From the NCBI RefSeq assembly GCF_000725485.1, contig NZ_JOAG01000066.1, forward strand, positions 1 to 39,023: a stretch of DNA of 39,023 nucleotides. Reading direction: 5' to 3'. The position numbers were made by a program, and so were the translations under genes. Numbering within the stretch: the stretch's first letter is position 1; each line of letters begins with the position of its first letter. Below, piece by piece: positions 24,182 to 33,414 of this stretch. Below the pieces are notes generated by a model that was given only the letters and a program-made list of their open reading frames with translations, searched no databases and was not told the DNA's origin. The stretch is from Nonomuraea candida (GTDB lineage: Bacteria; Actinomycetota; Actinomycetes; Streptosporangiales; Streptosporangiaceae).

Positions 24182-27100
24182 GTGAACGAGTTAGTCAGCA
24201 CGCCGAAACGCGGTCGACCCGCCAGGCGGCAGGTTGCGATGGCGACGGTGCTCACGGTGACAGCATCGCTGCTGGTCGCAGGCGTTTCCGGCGTCGCACA
24301 AGCGGACCCTGAACCGGCCGCCACCCCCACCGAACCTTCCATCACCGTTTTTCCCCGTCCAGAAGACCCGGACGCACCGTTACGCGCGGCACTCGCGGAG
24401 GCGAAAAAACAGAACAGACCGGTGGCCGTGGAGGCCGCTTTCACGGAAACCTCCCGCACTTGGGCGTATCCGGACGGTCATTTATCCACTCAGTCCTATA
24501 CCGGCCCGGCGCAATTACGGCAGTCCGACGGCTCTTGGGCGTGGATCGACACCACACTGGTCGAAGAGGACGGTGTCCTGAAGCCTCGGCTGGCCAAGGC
24601 CGCCGTACGGCTGTCAACCGGGGGCACTGGCCCGTTCGCCACCATGCGCGTGGGACGCACCGACAGCTTCGGTCTGTCCTGGCCCACCACGCTGCCCAAG
24701 CCGCAGGTCAAGGGCAACGTGGCCACCTACGTGGGCGCGGCCGGCCCGTCGGCGGATTTGGTGGTGACCGCGCTGTCCACGGGATTCCGGCACGACGTGG
24801 TGCTGCGTGAGCGACCCGCCGGACCGGTGGAGTTCCGACTGCCGGTACACGCGCCGAATCTGAAGTTGAGTGAGACGAAATCCGGCATGCTCACTTTGTC
24901 GGGCGCCAAGGGCAAGAAGGTAGCTTCCGCGCCCGCACCGCGCATGTGGGACGCGACAGCCGCCAAAGAAGATGCCAGACAGCCCGGCCGCGAGGCCAAG
25001 GTCAACACCGAAGTGAAGACCGAGGACGGCGGCACCGTCCTGGTGCTCAAGCCCGACCCCGCATGGCTGGCAGATCCGGCCACCCAGTATCCGGTGACAG
25101 TCGATCCCACCATCACCCTCGGCATCACGCAGGAAGTAGGTGTCAAATCACCTACCTACCAGTCAGCCCCTGGCATCGTCGGGCGCTACTACTCGTCCAC
25201 CTCCCCCGACACGTTCAGCCGGGCCCTGATGGCGTTCGACACCGCGCCGATCGCGGGACGGCAGGTGGTCAAATCCACCATGCAGTTGATGCTGCGCACC
25301 GATGCCACCCAATGCTCTGAGTTTCAGGCGATCTCCGCGCAACGAATCACCTCAGCATGGGTGGCTGACCGCACGTTCTGGAGCAACCAGCCCAGCGTTA
25401 CGGGCGAGGGGCGGTCACTGATCGACCCCTGTGTCCTTCCACGGACTGCCGGGTCGGTGTGGAGCTGGGATCTGACGACGATGACCCAGCTCTGGGCGTC
25501 TGGAACGCCCAATCACGGGCTCATGCTGGCCCTGACCTCGGAATCTCCGATTCCGAGGTTCTTGGCCGAGGACTTTTCGTTCTGGCCGCAGCGGTACGGC
25601 CAGAATGTGCCCAAGCTGAGCGTGGACTGGGTACTGCCCCCCGAGATCCCCACTGTGACCGCCGAGTCGATCGACTCCATCAGCGGCAACGACGCCATCG
25701 CCCGCGCCACCAACGTCAAGGTGACCTACAAGTCCAGCGTCCCCGAGGCGACACCACTGGACTACACCGTCACCGTCAACGACTCCACCATGCCCCCTCC
25801 GCCCGTCGAGCTTCCTTCTGGCGAGGTCGCTCTGTGGAAGCTTGATGAAGCCTCCGGCGCCACCGCGACCGACTCGTCCGGCAACGGGAACACCGGCACT
25901 CTCACCGGAACCCACACCCGTGTCCCGGGCCAGCTCGGGCAGGCGGTCAACCTCGTTCCGGGGGCATTGCTCAGCGCGGGCAAGCCCCTGCTCAACACCG
26001 ACCGGACCTATACCGTGGCCACCTGGGTGCGGCTCAACAGCAGCACCACTGATCAAGCGGTGCTGTCCCAAATGGGCACCCACATGCCCGCCTTCACCCT
26101 GGGCTACAAGATTTCCAGCCTGGCCGACCGTGACCGGCGCTGGGAGTTCTCTGCGATCACCGAGGACAACCCAGACCGCATCCAACAGGTCGGCATGCAG
26201 TCGGAGAAGCTCGCCAGGATCGGCCAATGGACCCACCTCGCCGCCCAGTATGACCAGACAGCGCGCAAGCTACGGCTGTACGTGGACGGGGAATTGGTCG
26301 GCGAACGCGACCACACTGTTGGCTGGAGCGCCCGTGGGGCCTTCCAAGTCGGCAGCGGAAGAATCGCCGCCTCCCGAGCGAAGCTGGATGGCGCCGTAGA
26401 CGACGTCCGCGTCTACCAGCGTGCCCTGACGGCGCAGGAGATCCGGAACCTGGCCGTCTCACCCAACACCACCACCCACACCGGTATCCCCTCCGGCCAG
26501 GCCATCGACAAGACCTTCACGATGGACAACCCGGCCAGCTTCAAGTTCGTCGTCAAGGCGTGCCGGACCGGCGTCACCCCGCCCTCCTGCAACGAGAGCC
26601 CGGCCTACCGCATCACCAGCGACGCTCCGATGCTGCCCTCCGACACCGAGACCGGCATGGCCGACCCGGCCCAACCGATCCTGTCCGGCATGGTCAACCG
26701 CCCCTCGGGGGGCCTTGTGACCGCCAAGTACTACCTGTACGACGACAAGGGGCTACCCGTCGGCTCCGCCCCGCTCGGCAGTCGCACCGTCAACGGCGGC
26801 GAACGTGCCTCCTTCCAGATCCCGGCCAACACCGTACAAGCCGGCCGCACGTACAAGTGGCAGATGACCGCCTGCGTCACCGCCCCTCAGGACGGCGGCA
26901 GTTCAGCCCCGGATCCCACACCTACACCGACTCCGACGCCCACTCCGACGCCCACACCGACCCTGCCTCCCGGTTTGGTGGCCGGCTATGCCATGGACGA
27001 GGGCACGGGAACGACAGTCCGGGATATAACCGGGACCAACAACGGCACCGCCCTTGCGACGAACTGGGTGGACGGCAAGTACGGCAAGGCGTTGTCCTTC

Positions 27101-29515
27101 GACGGCACCTCCAGCTGGGTAACCATCAACCACAGCCCGTCGCTAAAATTGACCACCGCCCTGACCCTGTCCGCATGGGTCAAGAGCGAAACTCCCGCCG
27201 GCTGGCAGAGCGTCATCGCGAAGGACTACGAGACCGCGGGGGACGTGTCCTACGCGCTGTACGGCTCAGACGGCGCTGTTCCACGGGGCTGGTTCGCCAC
27301 TGATGCCGGCTATCCAACGGTGGTCGGCACCGAGAACCTGCCTCAAGACACCTGGGCCCACCTGGCTGTCACTTATGACGGCAGCACGGCCAAGCTGTAC
27401 CTCGACGGCACGCAGATCGGCCACAACACCTTCACGGGCACCCTCATCGATGATGGCGGCGCCCTCCACCTCGGCGGCAACACAGCATACGGCGAATACT
27501 TCCAGGGCGCCCTCGACGACGTCCGCATCTACAACCGCGCCTTGACCGCCGCCGAAATCACCACTGACATGAACACCTCCCTCGGCAGCACCGCCTCCCC
27601 AGGCATAGCACCGAAGGCTGGAACCCACACCACCACAGTGGCTGGTACTGCCCTTGATGAGGTTTGCACCTCCAAGACCGTCCCCGTTAGCTTCACCACT
27701 CCGGGAACGCCTCCGCCGGATCAGCCAGTGGTTACTCAACCGCTGAATTTGGGCAAGGACAGTTTTGTTATCAAAACTGTCAAAACCAGCCCCACAGCAT
27801 GTGGTGGAGCTCCGTGTGTAGTGAACGACTCCAGCAGCATTCAGGTCGGCGGCACCGGAATTGATGCCATCGCCACGGTAATCGGATTCAAGCTGGATGA
27901 AGTTCCAGCAGGATCCCTTGTGTCGGAAGCGCAGCTCAAACTTGGTAATGCGATATGTCCAGCAGGTTCGTGCTCGCCAGATGGGATCATCACGGCGAAA
28001 CCGCTAGTGAGTCCAGTCACCGGAGAGTCCAAAGGTTTCGATCTTCTCAGTGATATCGAGCCAGGAGTAACTCCGTACTCATTGCCACTGAGTGAGCCTC
28101 AAGCGAACGTCGCTGACACCATATACCAGTGGCTGATGTTAAGTTCCAACAGCAACGAAATCGTCACATTTGGTGCTGAGGGCGCAGCTGAGCAACCATC
28201 ATTGGCGCTCAAATATGTGCTCGCTGGGCCACCCGGCAGTGTGGTCAATCTCAGCGCGCAAGCGGGCGATGGCGGCGCCGTTGTCAGTTGGGGGATACCA
28301 AAGTTCGCCGGCAGTATCGCGTCCATCGCGAAATACGACGTAGATGTCCTCGATAACAGTGATACGGTCGTCAAAGGTCTTAAGGTTGAAGACCCTTATG
28401 CAACCGTCTCTGGGCTAAGCAACGGCGAGAGCTACGTCGTAAAAGTGCGAGCTAATACCGTATATGGTAGCAGTGAATGGGAAAGCGTATCGGTTACGCC
28501 TAAAGCGGTACCGCCTCCACCGCCTTCTTCAAGTGAATGCGTTCTTGAGCGGTCCCCCACTTCACGCGTCGCAGTGGTCAACGATTCCAGCCCTGACTAC
28601 GCTGAGCGCATCAAGAACTACTATCAAGCGCAAGACGCCGTACTGGAAGGCCGCGCGGCAAACATTTGGGAGGCTCCGGGTGTGTCCGCCAGCTCTCCTA
28701 GTACAGCCAGTCTGTCGCTGTTGAATGCTTCTCTTCAGCTCGCTCGCTCAGAGATGCAACAAGCAGGTGAGACGCGCGTCAACTCCACGGTCGACGTCAT
28801 GGACGCGGTGGTGAGCGCCAGGCCCGACGGGACGGTAATTGTCGCCGCCAATATCGGACGATCTTGGGAGACACTGACGGCTGCAGGGCAAACAGCGATA
28901 AGCTCTCAGGGCGTGGCAGATGATAGTGGAGAGGTTGAGCCCGGAGAATTCACTATTACGGTGACGGTATTTGACCGGTGCGGCAATATCACCCACATCG
29001 AGATGCCCATGGACTGCTGGGTGGACTCGAGTGACTTCAGCGACGATGGCGGGAGCAGTCCGCCTCCCGAATGTGGAGATCCTTCTGGGGGGCACTTTTC
29101 CGCGCGAGTGGCATGTAACACGCAGGTTCCGAATTGCGGAAAAAAGTACTCGTACGGAGTTCCGGGCAAGATCAAAATAATAATGCAACGGCGAGGCGGG
29201 GGTGAGACGAATGGAAAGAAATGGATAGCGTACTATGTAGAGACGCAAGTCCCGGGAACATCGCTAGATGGGTGGCTTAATCGTAAGGGCTCGAGAGGGG
29301 TCTATTCGGAGACGTGGGGTAAACAATATAATGCAACTAGGTATCGCTGGATACAAAAGAAGACTTCGTGGGCCACACCACTAAAGAAGCAGTGGGAAGT
29401 GCATTACAACATCAAGGTCGAACCAGGTTCTCAGGTTCGAAACAGCGGGGCTCTCATCGTAGCAGGTTACAATGGATACTATGCTCAAGCGTGGTTCTCT
29501 TGTTGGGCCCGCTAA
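24182..29515 (+). CDS. Giant secreted LamG/DNRLRE/FN3 protein with distinct C-terminus, candidate effector
   Basis: The GTG at 24182 follows GAGGGAG by four bases; an in-frame GTG at 24146 lacks such a site. The product is 1777 residues. Approximate layout: signal peptide 1-40 ending GVAQA; N-terminal beta-rich region 45-300; DNRLRE-like domain 305-483; LamG jelly roll 546-756 (VALWKLDEASGA, DDVRVYQRALTAQE); Thr/Pro repeat linker 913-927; second LamG 931-1133 (GYAMDEGTG, DDVRIYNRALTAAE); second DNRLRE-like segment 1187-1345; FN3 1349-1448; then a 325-residue C-terminal part with no recognised domain. The final 110 residues are cationic and aromatic. DNRLRE and LamG modules often front RHS-like and polymorphic effector proteins in actinomycetes. 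Four TTA codons occur in the first 112. The gene is A+T-richer toward its 3' end. The effector role is inference. Confidence 0.85.
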   Translation: MNELVSTPKRGRPARRQVAMATVLTVTASLLVAGVSGVAQADPEPAATPTEPSITVFPRPEDPDAPLRAALAEAKKQNRPVAVEAAFTETSRTWAYPDGHLSTQSYTGPAQLRQSDGSWAWIDTTLVEEDGVLKPRLAKAAVRLSTGGTGPFATMRVGRTDSFGLSWPTTLPKPQVKGNVATYVGAAGPSADLVVTALSTGFRHDVVLRERPAGPVEFRLPVHAPNLKLSETKSGMLTLSGAKGKKVASAPAPRMWDATAAKEDARQPGREAKVNTEVKTEDGGTVLVLKPDPAWLADPATQYPVTVDPTITLGITQEVGVKSPTYQSAPGIVGRYYSSTSPDTFSRALMAFDTAPIAGRQVVKSTMQLMLRTDATQCSEFQAISAQRITSAWVADRTFWSNQPSVTGEGRSLIDPCVLPRTAGSVWSWDLTTMTQLWASGTPNHGLMLALTSESPIPRFLAEDFSFWPQRYGQNVPKLSVDWVLPPEIPTVTAESIDSISGNDAIARATNVKVTYKSSVPEATPLDYTVTVNDSTMPPPPVELPSGEVALWKLDEASGATATDSSGNGNTGTLTGTHTRVPGQLGQAVNLVPGALLSAGKPLLNTDRTYTVATWVRLNSSTTDQAVLSQMGTHMPAFTLGYKISSLADRDRRWEFSAITEDNPDRIQQVGMQSEKLARIGQWTHLAAQYDQTARKLRLYVDGELVGERDHTVGWSARGAFQVGSGRIAASRAKLDGAVDDVRVYQRALTAQEIRNLAVSPNTTTHTGIPSGQAIDKTFTMDNPASFKFVVKACRTGVTPPSCNESPAYRITSDAPMLPSDTETGMADPAQPILSGMVNRPSGGLVTAKYYLYDDKGLPVGSAPLGSRTVNGGERASFQIPANTVQAGRTYKWQMTACVTAPQDGGSSAPDPTPTPTPTPTPTPTPTLPPGLVAGYAMDEGTGTTVRDITGTNNGTALATNWVDGKYGKALSFDGTSSWVTINHSPSLKLTTALTLSAWVKSETPAGWQSVIAKDYETAGDVSYALYGSDGAVPRGWFATDAGYPTVVGTENLPQDTWAHLAVTYDGSTAKLYLDGTQIGHNTFTGTLIDDGGALHLGGNTAYGEYFQGALDDVRIYNRALTAAEITTDMNTSLGSTASPGIAPKAGTHTTTVAGTALDEVCTSKTVPVSFTTPGTPPPDQPVVTQPLNLGKDSFVIKTVKTSPTACGGAPCVVNDSSSIQVGGTGIDAIATVIGFKLDEVPAGSLVSEAQLKLGNAICPAGSCSPDGIITAKPLVSPVTGESKGFDLLSDIEPGVTPYSLPLSEPQANVADTIYQWLMLSSNSNEIVTFGAEGAAEQPSLALKYVLAGPPGSVVNLSAQAGDGGAVVSWGIPKFAGSIASIAKYDVDVLDNSDTVVKGLKVEDPYATVSGLSNGESYVVKVRANTVYGSSEWESVSVTPKAVPPPPPSSSECVLERSPTSRVAVVNDSSPDYAERIKNYYQAQDAVLEGRAANIWEAPGVSASSPSTASLSLLNASLQLARSEMQQAGETRVNSTVDVMDAVVSARPDGTVIVAANIGRSWETLTAAGQTAISSQGVADDSGEVEPGEFTITVTVFDRCGNITHIEMPMDCWVDSSDFSDDGGSSPPPECGDPSGGHFSARVACNTQVPNCGKKYSYGVPGKIKIIMQRRGGGETNGKKWIAYYVETQVPGTSLDGWLNRKGSRGVYSETWGKQYNATRYRWIQKKTSWATPLKKQWEVHYNIKVEPGSQVRNSGALIVAGYNGYYAQAWFSCWAR

Positions 29516-29556
29516 TGTCGTGACCTGATTGGATTAGGTATGTGTCAAGGATAGAG

Positions 29557-30075
29557 ATGGTACATCTAGTCCTTGACGGCGCAGGCTTCGCGGCGCGGCG
29601 ACTACCCCGGCCGGGGGAAGTCGCCGCAGTCGCCCGCTGGCGCGCCGTCGAAGGCCTCGGGGCGGTGCTGTTCATCCGCCGCAGACGTAATGGCGTTCTC
29701 GCATCTGAAGTTGTCATCGCTGCGCGAGAAAGTTCAGGTGCATGGTGTGATTTGGATCTCACTTCTGGTGCCAGCGGTTACCCCGACATCTTCTCGCACT
29801 CCCAGGAAAGGCCGGGTGCGGCGGTTCTCGGTATAACGGAGACGCTGATCTCGGAAGCGGCCTTCAGGGACGGCGCTTCGGCGCGACTACGCCTCTTGGA
29901 GCTCGCGGTGCACAGCTCGGTGACGTCGATAATCTGCCGAACCACGTCATCGCGAACCGAACAAGAAATATCGCCACTAGGCATCTGCCTCGCTGGAACG
30001 CTGGGTGAGGAGAGCGCAACGCTGCACGTATATGCCGGCCAACGGGAGATCGACCGCATCTCCATGGCCTCTTGA
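29557..30075 (+). CDS. 172-residue protein after the LamG gene, candidate immunity or partner protein
   Basis: The ATG at 29557 lies five bases after AAGGA and 41 bp past the LamG stop, on the same strand. The product has no signal peptide or membrane helix and should be cytoplasmic. It mixes predicted strands (VEGLGAVLFIRRRRNG, SEVVIAARE, ATLHVYAGQ) with a central helix (SARLRLLELAVHSS). I do not recognise the family. Its base composition resembles the LamG gene and is lower in G+C than the flanking chromosome. A small cytosolic gene directly behind a modular secreted protein with an unusual C-terminus is the standard layout for an immunity gene, but this is a positional argument only. Confidence 0.65.
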   Translation: MVHLVLDGAGFAARRLPRPGEVAAVARWRAVEGLGAVLFIRRRRNGVLASEVVIAARESSGAWCDLDLTSGASGYPDIFSHSQERPGAAVLGITETLISEAAFRDGASARLRLLELAVHSSVTSIICRTTSSRTEQEISPLGICLAGTLGEESATLHVYAGQREIDRISMAS

Positions 30076-30283
30076 TAGTGCGGAAGAACGAATCGTGATA
30101 GTTCGAATTCACAATCGACGGTTCAGTGAGGTGACCTCAGCGAGATAGTTCGGGCGGTTGGGATTTCTTGGACGCCCATGGTGGCGTTCCGGGCCTTTCC
30201 GGAGGAGTCACCGAAGGCCGGAAACAGACGTGGAGCCCCCGGCAGACGAACTCTCACCACAAGAACCTCAGCCGCCCGGCAGG

Positions 30284-30870
30284 CTCCACGTGATTGCTCA
30301 TCGTGCCACGCTGGACGTCTCCCGCGTACTCGGTCAGTACGTCGCGCGACTCCTGCGCCAAGGGCGCCGGCTGCGTGGCACCCCGCACGGCAGCAGGGCC
30401 TTGAGCCCGTTCCGGCAGGCGGTCATGGCGGTGCGCTGGGTTCCGCGGCGAGCATGATGTTTTCAAGCTTGGCCGTGACCATCGCATCTCCCGGGCCCCG
30501 CTACCGCTACACCCACGAAGGCATCGCAGTTCTCGCAGCTCAAGCGCCTGATCTGCCCTCGTGGATCGCCGAGGTCGCACCTGGCTCCGTCCACGACCTC
30601 ACCAACGCGCGCGCAGGTGCTGGACGCGCTGTACGCCTCAGCCGCACGTGGGCTGCCCGCCCTCGCCGAGAGCGGCTACGACGGCGCCGGAACCGGCATT
30701 CATACGCCGATCAAGCAGCCCGACGAAACCAGATCCTCAGCCCAAACAACCGCACCTACAACCGGCGCCTACGCGCCCTGCGCTGTCTCGGCGAGCGCGG
30801 ATTCGCCCTGCTCAAAGGCCGCTGGCGGACACTGCGCCGTTTTCATCCTCGGGCGGCGGGCTGCTGATCA
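30284..30870 (+). pseudogene. IS5-type (DDE_Tnp_4) transposase remnant, deleted and frameshifted
   Basis: An N-terminal piece in one frame (LDVSRVLGQYVARLL, then GTPHGSRALSPFRQAV) runs to about 30450. After a missing middle, catalytic-core pieces follow in alternating frames: LPSWIAEVAPGSVHDLTNAR, then ARGLPALAESGYDGAGTGIH in another frame, then RALRCLGERGFALLKGRWRTL back in the first. These correspond to the second Asp and the Glu regions of a DDE transposase. At least two frameshifts and an internal deletion make it non-functional. Confidence 0.8.
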
Positions 30871-30928
30871 CAACATGATCGCAAGAGTGCCGTTCGCCTG
30901 ATGGCATGGCAAGCCCCTGGTAGACGGG

Positions 30929-31283
30929 TTGATCACCACAATCACGTCCGCCACAACCGGGGGCCTCGCATGCTTTTACCGTGCCGCCGTCGATTTGTCG
31001 CGCTCAACCCTCAACTACGTCGCCGGCCTCATCCGCCGGCACCGCAAGACGATCGGCTCCATCTGGCGGCTGCTCAACCCTGGACAGCAGGCCCTGCTCG
31101 TGCTGGTCTACCTGCGCAAGGGAGAGACGTTCCCCGAGCTCGGCGCCGGTTTCGGGATCTCGACGACGACGGCGTGGCGGTATGTGGAGGAGACGGTGAT
31201 ACTGCTGTCGGCGCGATCGCCCAAGCTCGGCCAGGTACTGCGCAAAGCTAAGCGCGACGGCCTGCACTACCTGGTGCTGGACT
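30929..31283 (+). pseudogene. IS5-type transposase N-terminal fragment, 3'-truncated
   Basis: This is an intact N-terminal half of a related but different transposase: LACFYRAAVDLSRSTLNYV, QQALLVLVYLRKGETF, and a helix-turn-helix GFGISTTTAWRYVEE. The protein stops making sense after HYLVLDS near 31283, where the first catalytic Asp region should begin. The frame then runs about 13 codons into host sequence to a TAA. The truncation point marks a recombination or deletion junction beside the CUT2-type sugar operon. Confidence 0.8.
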
Positions 31284-31331
31284 CCGTTCGGCCGGGGGTG
31301 GGCCGCCGCGCGGGCTCGGCATAAGTCCGCA

Positions 31332-31341
31332 TGTCTATACA
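31332..31341. promoter_or_regulatory. GntR/HutC-type operator upstream of the CUT2-type importer
   Basis: TGTCTATACA fits the HutC-subfamily pattern GT-N-TA-N-AC. It lies 56 bp before the binding-protein start and about 50 bp after the transposase breakpoint. No GntR regulator is encoded in the window. Confidence 0.4.
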
Positions 31342-31396
31342 AACAGATGACATTGAGGTAGAACCAGGGCGAGCCCGTTGGTCCTGGAGGTGTCCT

Positions 31397-32386
31397 ATGA
31401 GACGTGCCCCGATCGTGCTGGCCCTGCTGGGAGCGCTCGCCGTCACCGGCTGCTCCTCGGGAGGAGGGCAGGCGGCCCAGAGCGCCCCACCCGCCTCCTC
31501 CGACGCGCCCGCCGCCCCGGCCGGGAGCGGCGCGAGCTTCGCCGTCATCACCCACGGCGCGCCCGGCGACTCCTTCTGGGACGTGGTCAAGAACGGCGCC
31601 GAGGCCGCCGGCGAGCAGTACGGCGTCAAGGTCTCCTACCAGGGCGACGGTGACCCGGCCAAGCAGTCGCAGCTCATCGACCAGGCCGTCTCCGAGAAGG
31701 TGGACGGCATCGTGGTCTCCATGGCCAACCCCGACGCGCTCGAGGAGGCCGTCGGCAAGGCCGTGGCGGCGAAGATCCCCGTCGTCACGATCAACTCCGG
31801 CGCCGACTCCTCCAAGGCGTTCGGCGCGATCACACACGTCGGCCAGTCCGAGGACGTGGCCGGGCGCGGCGCGGGCGAGCAGCTCAAGGCCGCCGGCGTC
31901 ACCAAGCTGCTGTGCGTGATCCACGAGGCCGGCAACGTCGGGCTCGACCAGCGCTGCAAGGGCGCGGAGCAGACGCTGGGCGGCACGGTCGAGCGGCTGC
32001 AGGTGGACGTGAGCAACCTGGCCGACGTCACCTCCAAGGTCGCCGCCAAGCTCCAGTCCGACCAGCAGGTCAACGGCGTGCTCGCGCTCAACCCGGCCGT
32101 CGCGGTCGCCGCCAGGGACGCCGTCAAGGACGCCGGGTCGCAGGCGAAGCTGGCCACGTTCGACCTGTCGGCGGACGTGGTGACCGCGATCAACGACGGC
32201 GAGGTCCTGTTCGCCGTGGACCAGCAGCAGTACTTGCAGGGCTACCTGCCGATCACGTTCCTCAACCTCTACAAGGCCAACCTCAACACCGTCGGCGGCG
32301 GCCTGCCGGTCAACACCGGGCCCGGGTTCGTCACCAAGGACAACGCCTCCCAGGTGGCCAAGCTGGCCGAGGCGGGCACGCGATGA
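31397..32386 (+). CDS. Sugar ABC importer, lipoprotein binding protein (CUT2, FrcB-like)
   Basis: GGAGG lies six bases before the ATG at 31397; an upstream in-frame ATG at 31331 lies inside the operator region and is rejected. The product is 329 residues with a lipoprotein signal and lipobox VTGC (C19). The mature part is a type-1 periplasmic-binding fold: [33 protein letters not shown], and a late TFDLSADVV segment. This matches the fructose/ribose/inositol binding-protein family (Peripla_BP_4). Together with the next two genes it forms a binding protein, permease, ATPase set in the same order as rhizobial frcBCA. The exact sugar is not determined by the sequence. Confidence 0.93.
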   Translation: MRRAPIVLALLGALAVTGCSSGGGQAAQSAPPASSDAPAAPAGSGASFAVITHGAPGDSFWDVVKNGAEAAGEQYGVKVSYQGDGDPAKQSQLIDQAVSEKVDGIVVSMANPDALEEAVGKAVAAKIPVVTINSGADSSKAFGAITHVGQSEDVAGRGAGEQLKAAGVTKLLCVIHEAGNVGLDQRCKGAEQTLGGTVERLQVDVSNLADVTSKVAAKLQSDQQVNGVLALNPAVAVAARDAVKDAGSQAKLATFDLSADVVTAINDGEVLFAVDQQQYLQGYLPITFLNLYKANLNTVGGGLPVNTGPGFVTKDNASQVAKLAEAGTR

Positions 32387-33414
32387 CGGTCGCCGCGGAC
32401 GAGCGGGTCGCCAGGATCGGCACGGCCCGGCGCCTGCTCATCCGGCCCGAGCTCGGCGCGGTGGTCGGGCTCGTGGTGGTGTTCGCGTTCTTCGCCGTGC
32501 AGTCGCCGGTGTTCCGCTCGCCGGCGGGCATCGCCAACTGGCTCGATCCGGCGGCCACGCTCGGCATCATGGCGGTCGCGGTCGCGCTGCTGATGATCGG
32601 CGGCGAGTTCGACCTGTCGGCGGGCGTGCTGACGGGCACCAGCGGGCTGATCCTCGTCACGCTGGCCACCCGGTTCGGGTTCAACGTGTGGCTGGCCATG
32701 CTCGCCGGGCTGGTGGTGGCGCTGGCCGTCGGGTTCGCCAACGGGATGGTGGTCACCAGGACGAGGCTGCCCAGCTTCATCGTGACGCTGGGCACGTTCC
32801 TGATGCTGCAGGGCATCAACCTCGGCGTCACCAAGATGATCACCGGGTCGGTGCAGGTCAGCGGGCTGCGCCGGGCCGAGGGGTACGAAGGGGCGAGCGC
32901 CGTGCTGGCCGGCACGATCGAGATCGGCGGCACCTCGTTCCGGGTGGCGATCCTGTGGTGGATCCTGGTGACGGCGCTGGCCACGTGGGTGCTGATGCGC
33001 TCCAGGGCGGGCAACTGGATCTTCGCGGTGGGCGGCAACGAGCAGGCCGCCCGCGCGGTGGGCGTGCCCGCCGCCCGTACGAAGATCGCGCTGTTCATGA
33101 CGACGGCGTTCGCCGCCTGGCTGGTCGGCTCGATCCTGGCGCTGCGCTACACCTCCGTGCAGGCCAACATCGGCATCGGGCAGGAGTTCATCTACATCAT
33201 CGCCGCCGTGATCGGCGGCTGCCTGCTCACCGGCGGGTACGGCTCCGCCATCGGGGCCGCCATCGGCGCGGTGATCTTCGGCATGGCCGACAAGGGCATC
33301 GTCTTCCTGGGCTGGGACGCCGACTGGTTCACGTTCTTCCTCGGTGCGATGCTGCTGCTGGCGACGCTGGCCAACCGCCTGGTACGACGCTACGCCGAGG
33401 AGATGAGGCATTGA
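32383..33414 (+). CDS. Sugar ABC importer permease (CUT2, FrcC/RbsC-like)
   Basis: The ATG overlaps the preceding stop (ATGA). The product is 343 residues with about ten membrane helices and the BPD_transp_2 signatures [29 protein letters not shown] and [16 protein letters not shown]. It forms the channel, presumably as a homodimer as in this family, for the sugar captured by the upstream lipoprotein. Confidence 0.94.
   Translation: MTVAADERVARIGTARRLLIRPELGAVVGLVVVFAFFAVQSPVFRSPAGIANWLDPAATLGIMAVAVALLMIGGEFDLSAGVLTGTSGLILVTLATRFGFNVWLAMLAGLVVALAVGFANGMVVTRTRLPSFIVTLGTFLMLQGINLGVTKMITGSVQVSGLRRAEGYEGASAVLAGTIEIGGTSFRVAILWWILVTALATWVLMRSRAGNWIFAVGGNEQAARAVGVPAARTKIALFMTTAFAAWLVGSILALRYTSVQANIGIGQEFIYIIAAVIGGCLLTGGYGSAIGAAIGAVIFGMADKGIVFLGWDADWFTFFLGAMLLLATLANRLVRRYAEEMRH

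Larger units (their letters stand above)
30076..31320. mobile_element. Degraded insertion-sequence region at the right edge of the island
   Basis: Two broken IS5-type transposases (separate entries) fill most of this stretch, both on the plus strand. No clean terminal inverted repeats or target duplications were found. The first 150 bp carry two related words, GTGATAGTTCG near 30096 and GAGATAGTTCG near 30142, of unknown meaning. Host-like G+C content returns at about 31290. Confidence 0.7.

Noticed and set aside
30178..30867. 229-codon open frame as a complete gene
   Set aside because: Only parts of it match a transposase, with the missing parts in another frame; it is the shell of a frameshifted pseudogene.
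31331..31396. Upstream ATG for the CUT2 binding protein
   Set aside because: It would add a charged 22-residue stretch before a normal lipoprotein signal and starts inside the GntR-type operator; the ATG at 31397 has GGAGG.
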